A stretch of 64,000 nucleotides of DNA, from assembly GCF_002563955.1 (NCBI RefSeq), contig NZ_PDJE01000001.1, positions 1,488,001 through 1,552,000 on the forward strand. The letters run 5' to 3'. The stretch comes from Paramicrobacterium agarici (GTDB lineage: Bacteria; Actinomycetota; Actinomycetes; Actinomycetales; Microbacteriaceae). Made by a program: the position numbers and the translations under genes. This document shows positions 51,560-61,160 of the stretch, one piece after another. Below the pieces are notes generated by a model. The model was not told the DNA's origin. It ran no database searches and saw only the letters and a list, made by a program, of their open reading frames with translations. The number at the start of each line of letters is the position of its first letter. The first letter of the stretch is position 1.

Positions 51560-52492
51560 TCACCCTACCGTCTCTGCGCTCTCGTCTTCGTCTGCGTCGG
51601 TCACGCGGGCAAGCGATGGCGACGTCACACGGCCGCGCGGGATGCCGAGGCGCGCGACCGTCTCGGGGGTTGTCGTCTCGTCCTCGGCCACGGCCAAGAC
51701 GGCGTCTACGCGCACGCTTTGAGCGACAACGCCGACCCAGCGGGCCGTGTCCTCTGGTTTATGACGAGCATCGACGACCACCCAGACCTGGTCGGGTTGC
51801 AGGTCGGCGAGACCCGAGAGCTCGTCGTCTGAGGCAACGGCACTGCTGAGACGCCACGCGAGAACGACGGGAACGTTGTCTGCGACAGCATCCGCTCGAG
51901 CCAGATAAGCCGATCTCCGGTCAAATACGGGACGGATGCCGCGAGGACGGCCGTGCCCGGCGACCGCAAGGAGCCCGCGCGTCGTGCGAGACACGTCAAG
52001 AGGATCCGAACCGAGCCCGATGAACACGACGAGGGAGCCTGGAGAGGACAGGAGTGTGATGTCTGGCTCGGCGTGTTCGGCCGCGGGCAAGGCGAGGCTG
52101 TGTCGGGCTCGAGGCGGAGACAACTCGGATGCTGTCACGAGAGGCGTCGCGTTCCATTCGGGCTCCGGTGCCGTCGGCTCTCGCGTCTGCGCTTCGAGGC
52201 TCTGCATGACGGCGTCGAATCGCGTGCCGCTTGTCGACACCTCGTAGCCCAGGTTCTGCTCGGCCTCCTCGGCGTCGGCGATCAGGGCGGCGATGCCAGC
52301 CTGCGGCACGTTATCGGGTTCGTCGACCTCGATTGTCGCTTCGTAGCTGTGGCGCGCGAGATAGCCCGCGATGCCGCCCTTCGTCACCTTTTCGAGCGAG
52401 ACGATGCGTGCGCTCGAACCGTGCTCCCGCCGGATCTTCTCGCGCAAGGCGTCGACGGACGGGCCGTCAAGCTGAAAGCGTCTGGTTGTCAC
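51560..52492 (-). CDS. FlhF-like protein without recognisable GTPase motifs
   Basis: A 310-residue protein starting at GTG 52492, overlapping the flhA end by 26 bases. Its N-terminus (FQLDGPSVDALREKIRREHGSSARIVSLEKVTKGGIAGYLARHSYEATIEV) resembles the FlhF B-domain. The later part follows the SRP-GTPase pattern in spacing, but the P-loop region reads SSPGSLVVFIGLGSDP, with no GKT/S, and no DTAG or TKxD motif is seen. It may be a non-hydrolysing FlhF variant that acts as a scaffold. Position beside flhA supports a flagellar role. Confidence 0.68.
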   Translation of the reverse strand: MTTRRFQLDGPSVDALREKIRREHGSSARIVSLEKVTKGGIAGYLARHSYEATIEVDEPDNVPQAGIAALIADAEEAEQNLGYEVSTSGTRFDAVMQSLEAQTREPTAPEPEWNATPLVTASELSPPRARHSLALPAAEHAEPDITLLSSPGSLVVFIGLGSDPLDVSRTTRGLLAVAGHGRPRGIRPVFDRRSAYLARADAVADNVPVVLAWRLSSAVASDDELSGLADLQPDQVWVVVDARHKPEDTARWVGVVAQSVRVDAVLAVAEDETTTPETVARLGIPRGRVTSPSLARVTDADEDESAETVG

Positions 52493-54506
52493 GCACAACT
52501 CCCACGGTGTCGATTGCGAGACCCGCGACCGTGGCCTCGGTGTACGAGAGTATGGGCAGCCCGTCGGTCTGCGCCGACACCAGGCGGCGCATCGCAGGAC
52601 GCAACGACGGCGCACAGACGAGCACGAGTTCGCCGAGTGAGGTGTCGGCCTCGGCAACTAGCTGCTTCACCGAGCCGATTACCGACTCGAGCCGGTCAGG
52701 ATCGAGAACGATCTGAGGCCCGTCGTCTGTTGGCCGGAGTCCCTCGAGCATCGACTGCTCGAGAAGCGGATCAATCATGATCACACGCAGGTGGCCGTTC
52801 TCAGCGAAGCGAGCGGAGATCGCCGGACCAAGTGCTCCCCGTGCGGCCTCGACGAGTCCCTCGGCGTCCGTTGACACCTTGGCGCGAAGCGACAGAGCTT
52901 CGTAGATTCGAGCGAGGTCGTTGATCGGGATGCGCTCGGAGAGAAGGTGCTGCAGAACCCGTTGCACTTCGGCGAGCGAGAGCAGAGCGGGCGTCAGCTC
53001 GTCGACCGCCGACGGGTTCACCTGCTTGAGACCATCGGTCAGCTGGCGAACGTCTTCGCGCGTGAGGAGCCGTGCGGCGTTCGCCTGCACGATGCTCGAC
53101 AGGTGGGTCACGAGAACGCTCGCGCGGTCGATGACGGTCGCGCCTGTCAGCTCGGCGCTGTGCCGCATCTCCCCGGGAATCCACTTGCCCGGCAGGCCGA
53201 AGACCGGGTCGACGACGCTCTGGCCCGGCAGAGCATCGAGCTCGTCGCCGAGGGCGAGCACGGAGCCGGGCGGCGCGACGCCGCGCCCGGCTTCGACTCC
53301 CGCAATGCGGATCGAATACGTCGCCGGGGGCAGCTCGATGCTATCGCGCGTGCGCACCGGCGGCACGACAAAGCCGTTCTCGAGAGCGATCTTGCGCCGC
53401 AGCGCCTTCACTCGTGCCAGCAGGTCATCGGGGCCGCCGGACACCAGATCGACGAGGTTGGGGGCCAGCAGAATCTCCAGCGCGTGCACGCGCATGCGTT
53501 CCATAAGCTCTTCCGTGGGATCGGCTGCGGGCGCTTCCGGAGCGTCGGCCGCCTCGGCATCCTTTCGTGCCTGGCTCGCCTTGATGCGCTGCGCGGCAAA
53601 GAGAAGAAGCGCGCCGATGGCGACGAATGGAATCTTCGGCATGCCGGGAATGAGCGCCATGACGATGGCTGCGGCTCCCGCGATGGTCAGGGCGCCGCGC
53701 GACTGCGTCAGCTGGGCCGAGGCAGCGCTGCCCATCTCGGACTCGGCGTTCGACCGGGTCACGATCATTCCCGTCGACACGGCCATGAGCAGCGCGGGGA
53801 TCTGCGTGACCAGACCGTCGCCGATCGTCAGCAGGCTGTATGTGCTGACGGCATCCTCAATGGTCATGCCGTGCGAGATCATGCCGATGGCGATGCCGCC
53901 GACGATGTTGATGATGATGATCACGATGCCGGCGATGGCGTCGCCCTTGACGAACTTCGAGGCGCCGTCCATCGCACCGTAGAAGTCGGCTTCGGCGGCG
54001 ACCTCCGCGCGGCGCTTGCGGGCCTCGGCGTCGGTGATCAGACCGGCATTCAGATCGGCGTCGATGGCCATCTGCTTTCCCGGCATGGCGTCGAGCGTGA
54101 ATCGCGCGCCGACCTCGGCGACACGTTCGGCACCCTTCGTGACGACGACGAACTGAATCACCACCAGAATCAGAAAGACGACGGCGCCGATGATGAGTGA
54201 GCCGCCAACCGCGATCGTTCCGAACGCCTCGATGACCTGCCCCGCGTATGCCTCGCCGAGCACAAGGCGTGTCGATGCGACGTTGAGACCGAGGCGGAAG
54301 AGCGTCGCAACCAGCAGCAGCGAGGGGAACACCGAGAAGTCGAGCGGCTTCTTGACGAACATGGTCGTCAGCAGGATCACGAGGGCGAACATGATGTTCG
54401 TGATGATGAGCGTGTCGAGCAGCACGGGTGGCACAGGTACGACGAGCAGCATGATGATGCCGACGACGCCGACCGGAACGGCCAGTTTGCTCAGGGAGAT
54501 GTTCAT
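52467..54506 (-). CDS. flhA: Flagellar export apparatus protein FlhA
   Basis: A 679-residue component of the type III export gate. About eight membrane segments fill the first ~300 residues, including the FHIPEP-type stretch (seen as LGARFTLDAMPGKQMAIDADLNAGLITDAEARKRR). The C-terminal cytoplasmic domain (from ~330) binds chaperone-substrate complexes. It forms the FlhA nonamer ring under the gate. ATGA overlap with flhB. Confidence 0.95.
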   Translation of the reverse strand: MNISLSKLAVPVGVVGIIMLLVVPVPPVLLDTLIITNIMFALVILLTTMFVKKPLDFSVFPSLLLVATLFRLGLNVASTRLVLGEAYAGQVIEAFGTIAVGGSLIIGAVVFLILVVIQFVVVTKGAERVAEVGARFTLDAMPGKQMAIDADLNAGLITDAEARKRRAEVAAEADFYGAMDGASKFVKGDAIAGIVIIIINIVGGIAIGMISHGMTIEDAVSTYSLLTIGDGLVTQIPALLMAVSTGMIVTRSNAESEMGSAASAQLTQSRGALTIAGAAAIVMALIPGMPKIPFVAIGALLLFAAQRIKASQARKDAEAADAPEAPAADPTEELMERMRVHALEILLAPNLVDLVSGGPDDLLARVKALRRKIALENGFVVPPVRTRDSIELPPATYSIRIAGVEAGRGVAPPGSVLALGDELDALPGQSVVDPVFGLPGKWIPGEMRHSAELTGATVIDRASVLVTHLSSIVQANAARLLTREDVRQLTDGLKQVNPSAVDELTPALLSLAEVQRVLQHLLSERIPINDLARIYEALSLRAKVSTDAEGLVEAARGALGPAISARFAENGHLRVIMIDPLLEQSMLEGLRPTDDGPQIVLDPDRLESVIGSVKQLVAEADTSLGELVLVCAPSLRPAMRRLVSAQTDGLPILSYTEATVAGLAIDTVGVVRDNQTLSA

Positions 54507-55597
54507 GCTTTCCTCCTCGGGGGAAGCGAATGGATGCCGCGGGCGGCGCCGCGCTTCTTGAGGGACATGACAAAGACGAGCACCCGGGCGACGGCGTTAT
54601 AGAGTTCGGCGGGAATCTCCTGCCCCAACTGGCACGCGGCGTGAATCGCGCGGGTGAGGGGGACGTCCTGCACCATGGGCACGCCGTCTTCGTCTGCCTT
54701 CTCGCGAATGCGCGCGGCGACGACGCCAGCGCCCTTCGCCACGACCCGGGGCGCTGCCTTTCCGGGCTCGTACTTCAGCGCAACGGCGACGTGCGTGGGA
54801 TTGACCATGACGACGTCTGCGTCGGTGACGGCGGCGATCATGCGATTTCGGCTCATGGCGAGCTGCCGCGAACGGCGCTGTTGCCTGATCAGCGGATCGC
54901 CGTCCGAGTTCTTGTTCTCATCTTTCACTTCACGCTTCGTCATGCGGGTGTGCTTGCGGTTGCGCTTCATGACGACGAAGAGATCGATCACGGCAAGCCC
55001 AATTCCGACGGCGATCGCCGCTTGCAGCATCCCCGCGGTTCCTCCGGCCGCTGACTGCAGCAGCTGAGTGACCGAGTGGGAACCGCTCGACATCAGCACC
55101 GGCATGAGACCGGCGATCACGATCCACAGTGCGCCCCCGATGGCCGCGGTCTTGAGCAGAGCCTTCGCGCCTTCCCACAGGGAGCGAAGCCCGAAGACGC
55201 GTTTTGCACCGGAGACAAGATTGAACTGCTCAAACCTGCCGGTCATCTTCTTGAGGTGAACACCGCCTTGCGCGACGGCCGCGATCAGGATCGCGACGGC
55301 GACCACCGCAAACATGGGCCCGAGCACGCTCGCGACGTCGGCGAAGCCCTCGGTGAGTGCGGCAAGCGCCTTCTGCGGATCGGGGTCGCTGGCGATGCCG
55401 GCGACGGTGATCATCTGCTCGGTGCCCGTCGAGGCGCCTGCTGCGATGGCGACGGGCATCATGACCGCTGCGGCGGCGATGCCGACCCACGCGGTGAGAT
55501 CTTGGCTGCGTGAGAGCTGGCCTTTCTGCCTGGCCTCGCGCAGATGCTTCTCTGTTGCCTTCTCGGAGCGTTCTCCGCTGTCGGACTCGGCCATCAC
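54503..55597 (-). CDS. flhB: Flagellar export switch protein FlhB
   Basis: A 364-residue membrane protein with four hydrophobic segments and a cytoplasmic domain with the autocleavage site NPTH (residues 266-269, in VVMVNPTHVAVALKY). The N-terminus EKATEKHLREARQKGQLSRSQDL is characteristic. Cleavage switches export from rod/hook to filament substrates with FliK. It overlaps fliR upstream and flhA downstream by four bases each. Confidence 0.96.
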   Translation of the reverse strand: MMAESDSGERSEKATEKHLREARQKGQLSRSQDLTAWVGIAAAAVMMPVAIAAGASTGTEQMITVAGIASDPDPQKALAALTEGFADVASVLGPMFAVVAVAILIAAVAQGGVHLKKMTGRFEQFNLVSGAKRVFGLRSLWEGAKALLKTAAIGGALWIVIAGLMPVLMSSGSHSVTQLLQSAAGGTAGMLQAAIAVGIGLAVIDLFVVMKRNRKHTRMTKREVKDENKNSDGDPLIRQQRRSRQLAMSRNRMIAAVTDADVVMVNPTHVAVALKYEPGKAAPRVVAKGAGVVAARIREKADEDGVPMVQDVPLTRAIHAACQLGQEIPAELYNAVARVLVFVMSLKKRGAARGIHSLPPRRKA

Positions 55598-56352
55598 CTC
55601 ACCCCCGTCATGAGGTTCAGCGCGCTGTCGGTCAGAGCGTTCACGACGCCGGGAAGCACGAGATAGACGGTGCCGACGAGAAACAGCGTGAGGATGATCT
55701 TGAGCGGAAAGCCCATCGCGAAGGCGTTGAGCGCAGGGGCGACACGGGTGATGAGGCCGAGCCCGGCGTCGGCGAGGAACAGCACGATTACCAGGGGCCC
55801 GGCGATCTGCACGGCCGAGAGGAACATCTGGCTGACAGCATCCACGAGCATTTCTGCCGGTGCCGAAATCGCGAAGATTCCATCGACGGGGACAGCCCTG
55901 AAGCTGCCGATGAGCCCTGCGAAAATGATCTGGTACGCGCCGGACGCGAACAGCAGGGCAAGCGCCGTCATCTGGAAGAGGCGGGTGAACTGCGCGCCGT
56001 TGACCATCGACTGCGGGTCAAACGCCTGTGCGAGCTGGAATCCCCCGAACACGTCGATGAGGTTGCCCGCCGCGGTGACGGCCGAGAAGCACACGAGCAC
56101 GAGAAAGCCGAGCAGCGCCCCCGTGACGAGCTGAAGCACGAGAGAGCCGAAGAACTGTCCGGTGCTGAGCGGCTCATAGCCGACGGAGACCGAGGCACCG
56201 ACGGCGAGTGAGAGACCGACGCCGAGCATCGCCTTGATGCGCGTTGGAATCGCCCCGTATGAGAACGGTGGCGCGATCACGAGGAAGGCCGTGATGCGCA
56301 CGGCGGCGAGCATTGTCGCTTCGAGCCACCCGAAGTTGATCGCCAGCGTCAT
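55594..56352 (-). CDS. fliR: Flagellar export apparatus protein FliR
   Basis: A 252-residue hydrophobic protein of the export gate core, with about six membrane segments and family-like phrases PTRIKAMLGVGLSLAVG and PSFVI-like RAVPVDGIFA. FliP, FliQ and FliR assemble the helical export pore, which FlhB wraps. The start is one base past the fliQ stop (read leftward) and its stop overlaps flhB. Confidence 0.93.
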   Translation of the reverse strand: MTLAINFGWLEATMLAAVRITAFLVIAPPFSYGAIPTRIKAMLGVGLSLAVGASVSVGYEPLSTGQFFGSLVLQLVTGALLGFLVLVCFSAVTAAGNLIDVFGGFQLAQAFDPQSMVNGAQFTRLFQMTALALLFASGAYQIIFAGLIGSFRAVPVDGIFAISAPAEMLVDAVSQMFLSAVQIAGPLVIVLFLADAGLGLITRVAPALNAFAMGFPLKIILTLFLVGTVYLVLPGVVNALTDSALNLMTGVR

Positions 56353-56353
56353 C

Positions 56354-56629
56354 TCAGCCGCCCGCCAGGAGCTGCGGAATGCGGTCGAAGAGTTCGTTCG
56401 TGAACGCGATCATCTCGGTGATCATCCAGTTTCCCGCGATGACGAGGGCGACGGCCACCGCGACAGCCTTCGGAACGAACGACAACGTCACCTCCTGCAC
56501 CTGCGTGATCGACTGAAGCAGCGAGATCGCGAACCCGACGACCAGAGCCGTGACGAGCAGGGGAGCGGCGAGCTTTGCGGCGATGATGAGGCCCTGCATG
56601 CCGATGTCGAGGACCGCTTCTGGCGTCAT
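56354..56629 (-). CDS. fliQ: Flagellar export apparatus protein FliQ
   Basis: A 91-residue protein with two hydrophobic hairpin helices (LIIAAKLAAPLLVTALVVGFAI and VAVAVALVIAGNWM). The segment SLLQSITQVQEVTLSFVPK between them is the family signature. It overlaps fliP by four bases. Confidence 0.95.
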   Translation of the reverse strand: MTPEAVLDIGMQGLIIAAKLAAPLLVTALVVGFAISLLQSITQVQEVTLSFVPKAVAVAVALVIAGNWMITEMIAFTNELFDRIPQLLAGG

Positions 56630-57471
56630 CCGACACCTCCGTAGCTCTCGAGCAGCGCTCGGATGATGAGGCCCCAGCCGTCGACGAGGATGAACAGAAG
56701 AATCTTGAACGGAAGCGAGATCATCACGGGCGGAAGCATCATCATTCCCATCGACATGAGCGCAGCTGCGACAACGAGGTCGATGATGAGGAACGGAACG
56801 AAGATGACGAATCCGATGATGAATGCCGCGCGCAGCTCAGAGATCATGAACGCGGGAATGAGCGTGTACATCGGCACGCTCGCGGGGTCGAGAGGGTTCG
56901 GCTGATCGGCGGCGCGCGTCATCAGCGCAAGGTCTTGATCGCGGGTGTACGCGAGCATCCACTCGCGCAGCGGCTGCTGCCCGACGTCGACGGCCTGCGT
57001 GAACGTGATCGTGCCGTCGAGGTAGGGCTGGACGGCGACATTGTTGATGTCGGCGAGCACCGGCCACATGATGAACAGCGACAGAAACAGGGCGAGCCCC
57101 GCGAGTACCTGATTCGGCGGAATCGACGGCAGCGAGAGGGCGTTGCGCGTCATGGCCAGCACCACGAAGATCTTCGTGAATGACGACATCATCAGCAGCA
57201 GAGCGGGCGCGACAGAGAGCAACGTGATGCCGAGCAGTGTGACGATCGACGCCGAGGGCGAGCCGTTGATGCCGTTGATGTCGACGGTGATTCCGCCGGA
57301 GGGGGCGTCTTCGGGATCGGCAGGCGGCGTGGGATCTGTGGGGTCGAGCGGATCGGCGTGCGCGGCAGTCGCCGAGAACAGCACGAAGGCGCACACGAGC
57401 AGTGCGACGCCCAGCACGACGACAGCGACGCGCAGGAGCCGTCGCCGTTGAGTGGAGTCTGCCGCTGTCAT
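56626..57471 (-). CDS. fliP: Flagellar export apparatus protein FliP
   Basis: A 281-residue protein with an N-terminal signal segment, a low-complexity Pro/Asp linker (DPLDPTDPTPPADPEDAP) and the FliP core: LLMMSSFTKIFVVLAMTRNALSLPSIPPNQVLAGLALFLSLFIMWP, then PFLIIDLVVAAALMSMGMMMLPPVMISLPFKILLFILVDGW. Four membrane segments in the core form the export pore. It overlaps fliO and fliQ. Confidence 0.95.
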   Translation of the reverse strand: MTAADSTQRRRLLRVAVVVLGVALLVCAFVLFSATAAHADPLDPTDPTPPADPEDAPSGGITVDINGINGSPSASIVTLLGITLLSVAPALLLMMSSFTKIFVVLAMTRNALSLPSIPPNQVLAGLALFLSLFIMWPVLADINNVAVQPYLDGTITFTQAVDVGQQPLREWMLAYTRDQDLALMTRAADQPNPLDPASVPMYTLIPAFMISELRAAFIIGFVIFVPFLIIDLVVAAALMSMGMMMLPPVMISLPFKILLFILVDGWGLIIRALLESYGGVG

Positions 57472-57938
57472 CTCACGTTGCGCAGAGCATCGGCGGTCTG
57501 CCGCCAGGTCATCGGGGAGAGTATCGACCCCGCGATTGGACTTGATTTCGTGTGGTTGCGTGGACGGCGAAGCGGCGCGGGCTCAGGCGATGCGGATGCT
57601 GCGAGGACGCGATCGAACTCGGTCGGCTCTGCGCCGGGCACCGACGCGTCAGCCGACGCTTTCGGACGCTCGACCGCCGTGAGTCGAGGACGGCCAGGGG
57701 TCGAGTCGATCACGGAGACGCCGTGCTCGGTGACCCCGAGCACGTACCGGGTGTCGTCGACCTGAGCGATGACGAGGTGCGCTTTCTGCCCGAGACTCTG
57801 CCTGCCGAGGACCGTGATCGCCTCGGGGGCACGGCGGCGGCCTGAGCCGCGGTTCAGCCGTCGATGCACGTACCAGAGCACGCCGAGTACTGCGGCGAGC
57901 GAGACGAGAACGCGCAGCGCGAGCATCAACCCGTCCAT
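57468..57938 (-). CDS. fliO: Flagellar biosynthesis protein FliO
   Basis: A 156-residue membrane protein with one N-terminal segment (LALRVLVSLAAVLGVLWYV) followed by a basic stretch and the FliO-type small domain (ITVLGRQSLGQKAHLVIAQVDDTRYVLGVTEHGVSVI). FliO assists FliP assembly. Sequence conservation in this family is low; position between fliN and fliP is the main support. Confidence 0.85.
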   Translation of the reverse strand: MDGLMLALRVLVSLAAVLGVLWYVHRRLNRGSGRRRAPEAITVLGRQSLGQKAHLVIAQVDDTRYVLGVTEHGVSVIDSTPGRPRLTAVERPKASADASVPGAEPTEFDRVLAASASPEPAPLRRPRNHTKSSPIAGSILSPMTWRQTADALRNVR

Positions 57939-57939
57939 G

Positions 57940-58593
57940 CTAAGACTCGGTGTTCTCGAGAATGCGAGTGATGCGCACGGCGTAGTCCTGATCGACGACG
58001 ACGACCTCGCCGTGCGCGATCAGGCGGCCGTTGAGCTTGATGTCGGCGGGAGCACCGGCGGAGCGATCGAGCTCGACAATGCGTCCGGGCTCGAGATCGA
58101 GAACGTCTCGAACCGGCATCCGAGCCCGCCCGATTTCGACGGTCAGATCCATCTCGACGCCCGCGATTCGACGAAGGCGACCCGACGGCGCCGTCGTTCC
58201 CGTGCGCGTGATCTGCACGGCGATGCGACCGAGTGTTGCTCCGGCAGCGTCGTGAAGGTCGAAGACCTGAGCCTGCGGGCTCGAGAAGATCGCGCTTGCG
58301 TCTCCCGGGGCGGGCTCGTCGAGAACACCGGCGCCGAGAACGCTCACCGCGGCCCTCAGCGCATCGTGAATGCGGTCGGCAATCGGCGCGTCGGCGAGAC
58401 CGTCGGCGAACGTGGCGTCATCGATGATCTGCACGGCGAGATGCGCGCTGGCATCGCCGACGAACGACGCGATGACGGCATCCCCCGTGTCGCCTGAGGA
58501 ATCCGAAGCTCGCGCGGACACCGGCTCCGTGGTCGGCAGCTTCGCGGCAAAGGCCGCTGCGATCGCGGATTCATGGGTCATGGTGCTGGTCAC
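57940..58593 (-). CDS. fliN: Flagellar motor switch protein FliN
   Basis: A 217-residue switch-complex protein. The C-terminal ~75 residues are the SpoA domain (VEIGRARMPVRDVLDLEPGRIVELDRSAGAPADIKLNGRLIAHGEVVVVDQDYAVRITRI). The N-terminal ~130 residues form a CheC/FliY-like region, making it longer than Escherichia FliN (~137). GTG at 58593 overlaps the fliM stop (GTGA). With FliM it forms the C-ring that binds CheY-P. Confidence 0.92.
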   Translation of the reverse strand: MTSTMTHESAIAAAFAAKLPTTEPVSARASDSSGDTGDAVIASFVGDASAHLAVQIIDDATFADGLADAPIADRIHDALRAAVSVLGAGVLDEPAPGDASAIFSSPQAQVFDLHDAAGATLGRIAVQITRTGTTAPSGRLRRIAGVEMDLTVEIGRARMPVRDVLDLEPGRIVELDRSAGAPADIKLNGRLIAHGEVVVVDQDYAVRITRILENTES

Positions 58594-59498
58594 GAAGACT
58601 CCTCGGTGGTGGTGGGACCCGTTACGACGCACGCGAGACGCGATCCGTTCGAGCCGACTGCTGCTGCGGCGACGACCTGGCCGTCGACGACAAGCTCGAG
58701 CGGCTTGTCGTGGGAATGGGGAAGGGTGATGACATCGCCGACCGAGAAGTCGAGAACCTCGCGAGGCGTCAGGGTGACGGGACTCAAGCGAAGTGCGAGC
58801 TCGACCGGTGTGTGCTGCACTTGCCGGCGCATCAGATCGGGAGCATTGTCAACAGGCGTTGTCGGATTGACGCTGCTGAGTCGAGGCACCACAAGCTCAG
58901 ACGGAAGCATGATGCTTGCGGGCGAAACAAGGTCGCCGACGCGAATGGAGAACCATGAGACGATCACGAGGTCGCTGGAGGCCGCTGCCTGCGCGAACTG
59001 CGAGTTGTAGTGCATCGCCGACACCGCGATGCCGTCGGGAAGGAGCCTGTTGAACGAGTACTCGAGATCTTCGAGGGCATCGCTCATGAGCCGGCGCACG
59101 AGAGCCTGCTCGATGGGCGTGAACGTGCGCTCGTCGTCAATGGTGACGGGGCGTCCGCCGAGCATCTGGATGATCCACGACAAGGCGGCCGAGAGCGGAA
59201 ATTGCACAACGGCCTTGTGATCCGTGTCGGGGAACGTGCAGATCACCATCGCGGTCGTCGACGGAAGCGATGCCGCGTACTCGTCGTACGTCAACATCGA
59301 CAGCTGCTCGCTCGTAACGTGCGACCTGACGCGGATCTTCGCCGTGAGCTGTGTCGCCCACTGCCGAGCGAAGGTCTCGAACGCCAGCTCGAGCACACGC
59401 GAGTGCTCGCGCGCGAGCGTCGCTGGCCTGCCGAAGTCGTAAACCTCGGCAAAAGCGCGCGCGGGCGCGACAGTTGTGCTGTGTTCCTGGACCGTCAC
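58590..59498 (-). CDS. fliM: Flagellar motor switch protein FliM
   Basis: A 302-residue C-ring protein. The N-terminal part (YDFGRPATLAREHSRVLELAFETFARQW), the middle CheC-like domain (about 60-220, with FTPIEQALVRRLMSDALEDLEYSF) and the C-terminal SpoA domain are visible. The start is GTG at 59498. The canonical EIDALL CheY-binding peptide is not seen at the N-terminus, as in some Gram-positives. A 50-base gap separates it from motB. Confidence 0.92.
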   Translation of the reverse strand: MTVQEHSTTVAPARAFAEVYDFGRPATLAREHSRVLELAFETFARQWATQLTAKIRVRSHVTSEQLSMLTYDEYAASLPSTTAMVICTFPDTDHKAVVQFPLSAALSWIIQMLGGRPVTIDDERTFTPIEQALVRRLMSDALEDLEYSFNRLLPDGIAVSAMHYNSQFAQAAASSDLVIVSWFSIRVGDLVSPASIMLPSELVVPRLSSVNPTTPVDNAPDLMRRQVQHTPVELALRLSPVTLTPREVLDFSVGDVITLPHSHDKPLELVVDGQVVAAAAVGSNGSRLACVVTGPTTTEESS

Positions 59499-59548
59499 GA
59501 CCGTGACTATCGGATGCCGCAGGGAACACGTTAGGTGCGGGTATCAGG

Positions 59549-60361
59549 TCAGCTGGTCGGCCTCGCCTCCATCAGCCGTGCCATGAGATCGCGGACCGCT
59601 TCGCTTTCGTCAGAGAGCACGACGATGTCGACGCGGCGATTGAGCGCGAGATCGGAGTCGCTCTTTCCCTCGGCAATCGGCCGCGTAGCTCCGTATCCCA
59701 CTGACTTCACGCGGGCTCCCGGCACCTGGCAGTCCTCGACGAGATGCCGGAGAACTTCGGTGGCGCGCCCCGACGAGAGTTCCCAGTTGGTCGGGAACGG
59801 GGCGACGGACTTGCGGTAATCCGCGTGCCCTTCGACCGAAACCTGATTCGGAACATCGACGATGACCGTTCCCAATGTATCCAGCACCCGCACCGCCATT
59901 GTGCTGAGCTCTGCACTATTCGTAGTGAAGAACGTCTCGCCGCCGACGAGCCGCACCGTCAGGCCTCGCTCATCGATCGTGAAGCTGACCGTGTCGCGCA
60001 GCCCCTGCGCTTCGAGCGCAGCCACCATGCGATCGCGCAGATCCTCGAGGTTCTGCAGCTCCGTCTCCGCGCGCACCGTGTTGGCGTCGGGGACGAATCC
60101 CTCTCCCTTCTCGTCCATCAGCTCCTCCGGAACGATCAACCCCTCGGAGACATCGGTGGTGTCGGAGACCGTCTGGCCGAACCCCGTCGCGAGCGATTCG
60201 CGCAGAGCGGCGAATTTCTTCTGGTCGACCGTCGACATGGCGAACAGAACGATGAACATGCACATCAGCACCGTCACCATGTCGAGATACGACGCCATCC
60301 ACCGTTCGTCGACGTGGTTCTCGTCTGTGCGCGGCACACGCCTGCGCTGACGAACGCTCAT
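59549..60361 (-). CDS. motB: Flagellar stator protein MotB
   Basis: A 270-residue stator subunit. After a basic N-terminus comes a single membrane helix with the proton-binding aspartate Asp27 in MASYLDMVTVLMCMFIVLFAM. The C-terminal OmpA-like peptidoglycan-binding domain (about 140-255) has VEGHADYRKS and NWELSSGRATEVLRHLVE, GYGATRPIAEG, NRRVDIVV. The start one base from the motA stop is chosen over upstream codons inside motA. Confidence 0.94.
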   Translation of the reverse strand: MSVRQRRRVPRTDENHVDERWMASYLDMVTVLMCMFIVLFAMSTVDQKKFAALRESLATGFGQTVSDTTDVSEGLIVPEELMDEKGEGFVPDANTVRAETELQNLEDLRDRMVAALEAQGLRDTVSFTIDERGLTVRLVGGETFFTTNSAELSTMAVRVLDTLGTVIVDVPNQVSVEGHADYRKSVAPFPTNWELSSGRATEVLRHLVEDCQVPGARVKSVGYGATRPIAEGKSDSDLALNRRVDIVVLSDESEAVRDLMARLMEARPTS

Positions 60362-60362
60362 G

Positions 60363-61160
60363 TCACGCTGCCTCGCGCGACGACTCGTCTGCGCTCGATC
60401 GAGCGGCTCGGGAGGGACGCTCCGCGACCAGCGCCCGCAGCCTCTCATCGACGAGACGAGGCTGGCTTCCCGCCTGCACGGCAAGCATTCCCTCCATGAG
60501 GAGAGTCTTGCGCTCGACATCGAGCTCTCCCAGACGTGCGAGCCGCATGCCGATCGGCAGCCAGATGAAGTTTGCCGAGAGCAGACCCCACAGGGTGGCG
60601 ACGAAGGCCGTGGCAATCATCGGACCGAGCGTCGACGGGCTGTCGAGTCGTTCGAGAACGTGCGTGAGCGACACCACGGTTCCGATGATCCCGATCGTCG
60701 GGGCGAAGCCGCCCATCATCGAGTAGAAGCGAGCCGCAACGCGGTTGGAGCTTGCCGTTGTCGCGATCTCGTCTTCGAGCATGATGCGCAGATCTTCGGC
60801 GTCGGTCCCGTCGGCGATATTCTGCAGCGCACTCTTGACGAAGGGGTCGGATGCTTCGTTCGCGTCGTTCTCGAGCGAGAGCAGCCCGTCGCGTCGCGCA
60901 CGCTCGGCGTATCCGACGACATCATCGATCGTCGCGTTGAGTGAGGGGGACTTGCCTCGGATGACCCGTGGCAGGGCTTTGAGCGCGAGAACGGCATCCT
61001 TCAGGGTTGAACTCGCGATGCCGACGGCGATCGTGGCGCCGAAGACGAGAACCATCGGAGCGGGCAGCAGCAGCGCTGAGACGTGCGCGCCCTCGATCGA
61101 GATCATCGCCAGCAGTGCGCCGAACGCGAGAACGAGCCCGATGATGAATGCGGGATCCAT
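60363..61160 (-). CDS. motA: Flagellar stator protein MotA
   Basis: A 265-residue stator subunit with four membrane helices and a large cytoplasmic loop (about 60-150). The segment ARFYSMMGGFAPTIGIIGTVVSLTHVLERL carries the proline-rich TM3 region of MotA, and the N-terminal FIIGLVLAFGALLAMISIEG matches the family. The ATG at 61160 has GGAGG 6 bases upstream, so it is preferred over GTG at 61163. It overlaps the flbD stop. Confidence 0.95.
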   Translation of the reverse strand: MDPAFIIGLVLAFGALLAMISIEGAHVSALLLPAPMVLVFGATIAVGIASSTLKDAVLALKALPRVIRGKSPSLNATIDDVVGYAERARRDGLLSLENDANEASDPFVKSALQNIADGTDAEDLRIMLEDEIATTASSNRVAARFYSMMGGFAPTIGIIGTVVSLTHVLERLDSPSTLGPMIATAFVATLWGLLSANFIWLPIGMRLARLGELDVERKTLLMEGMLAVQAGSQPRLVDERLRALVAERPSRAARSSADESSREAA

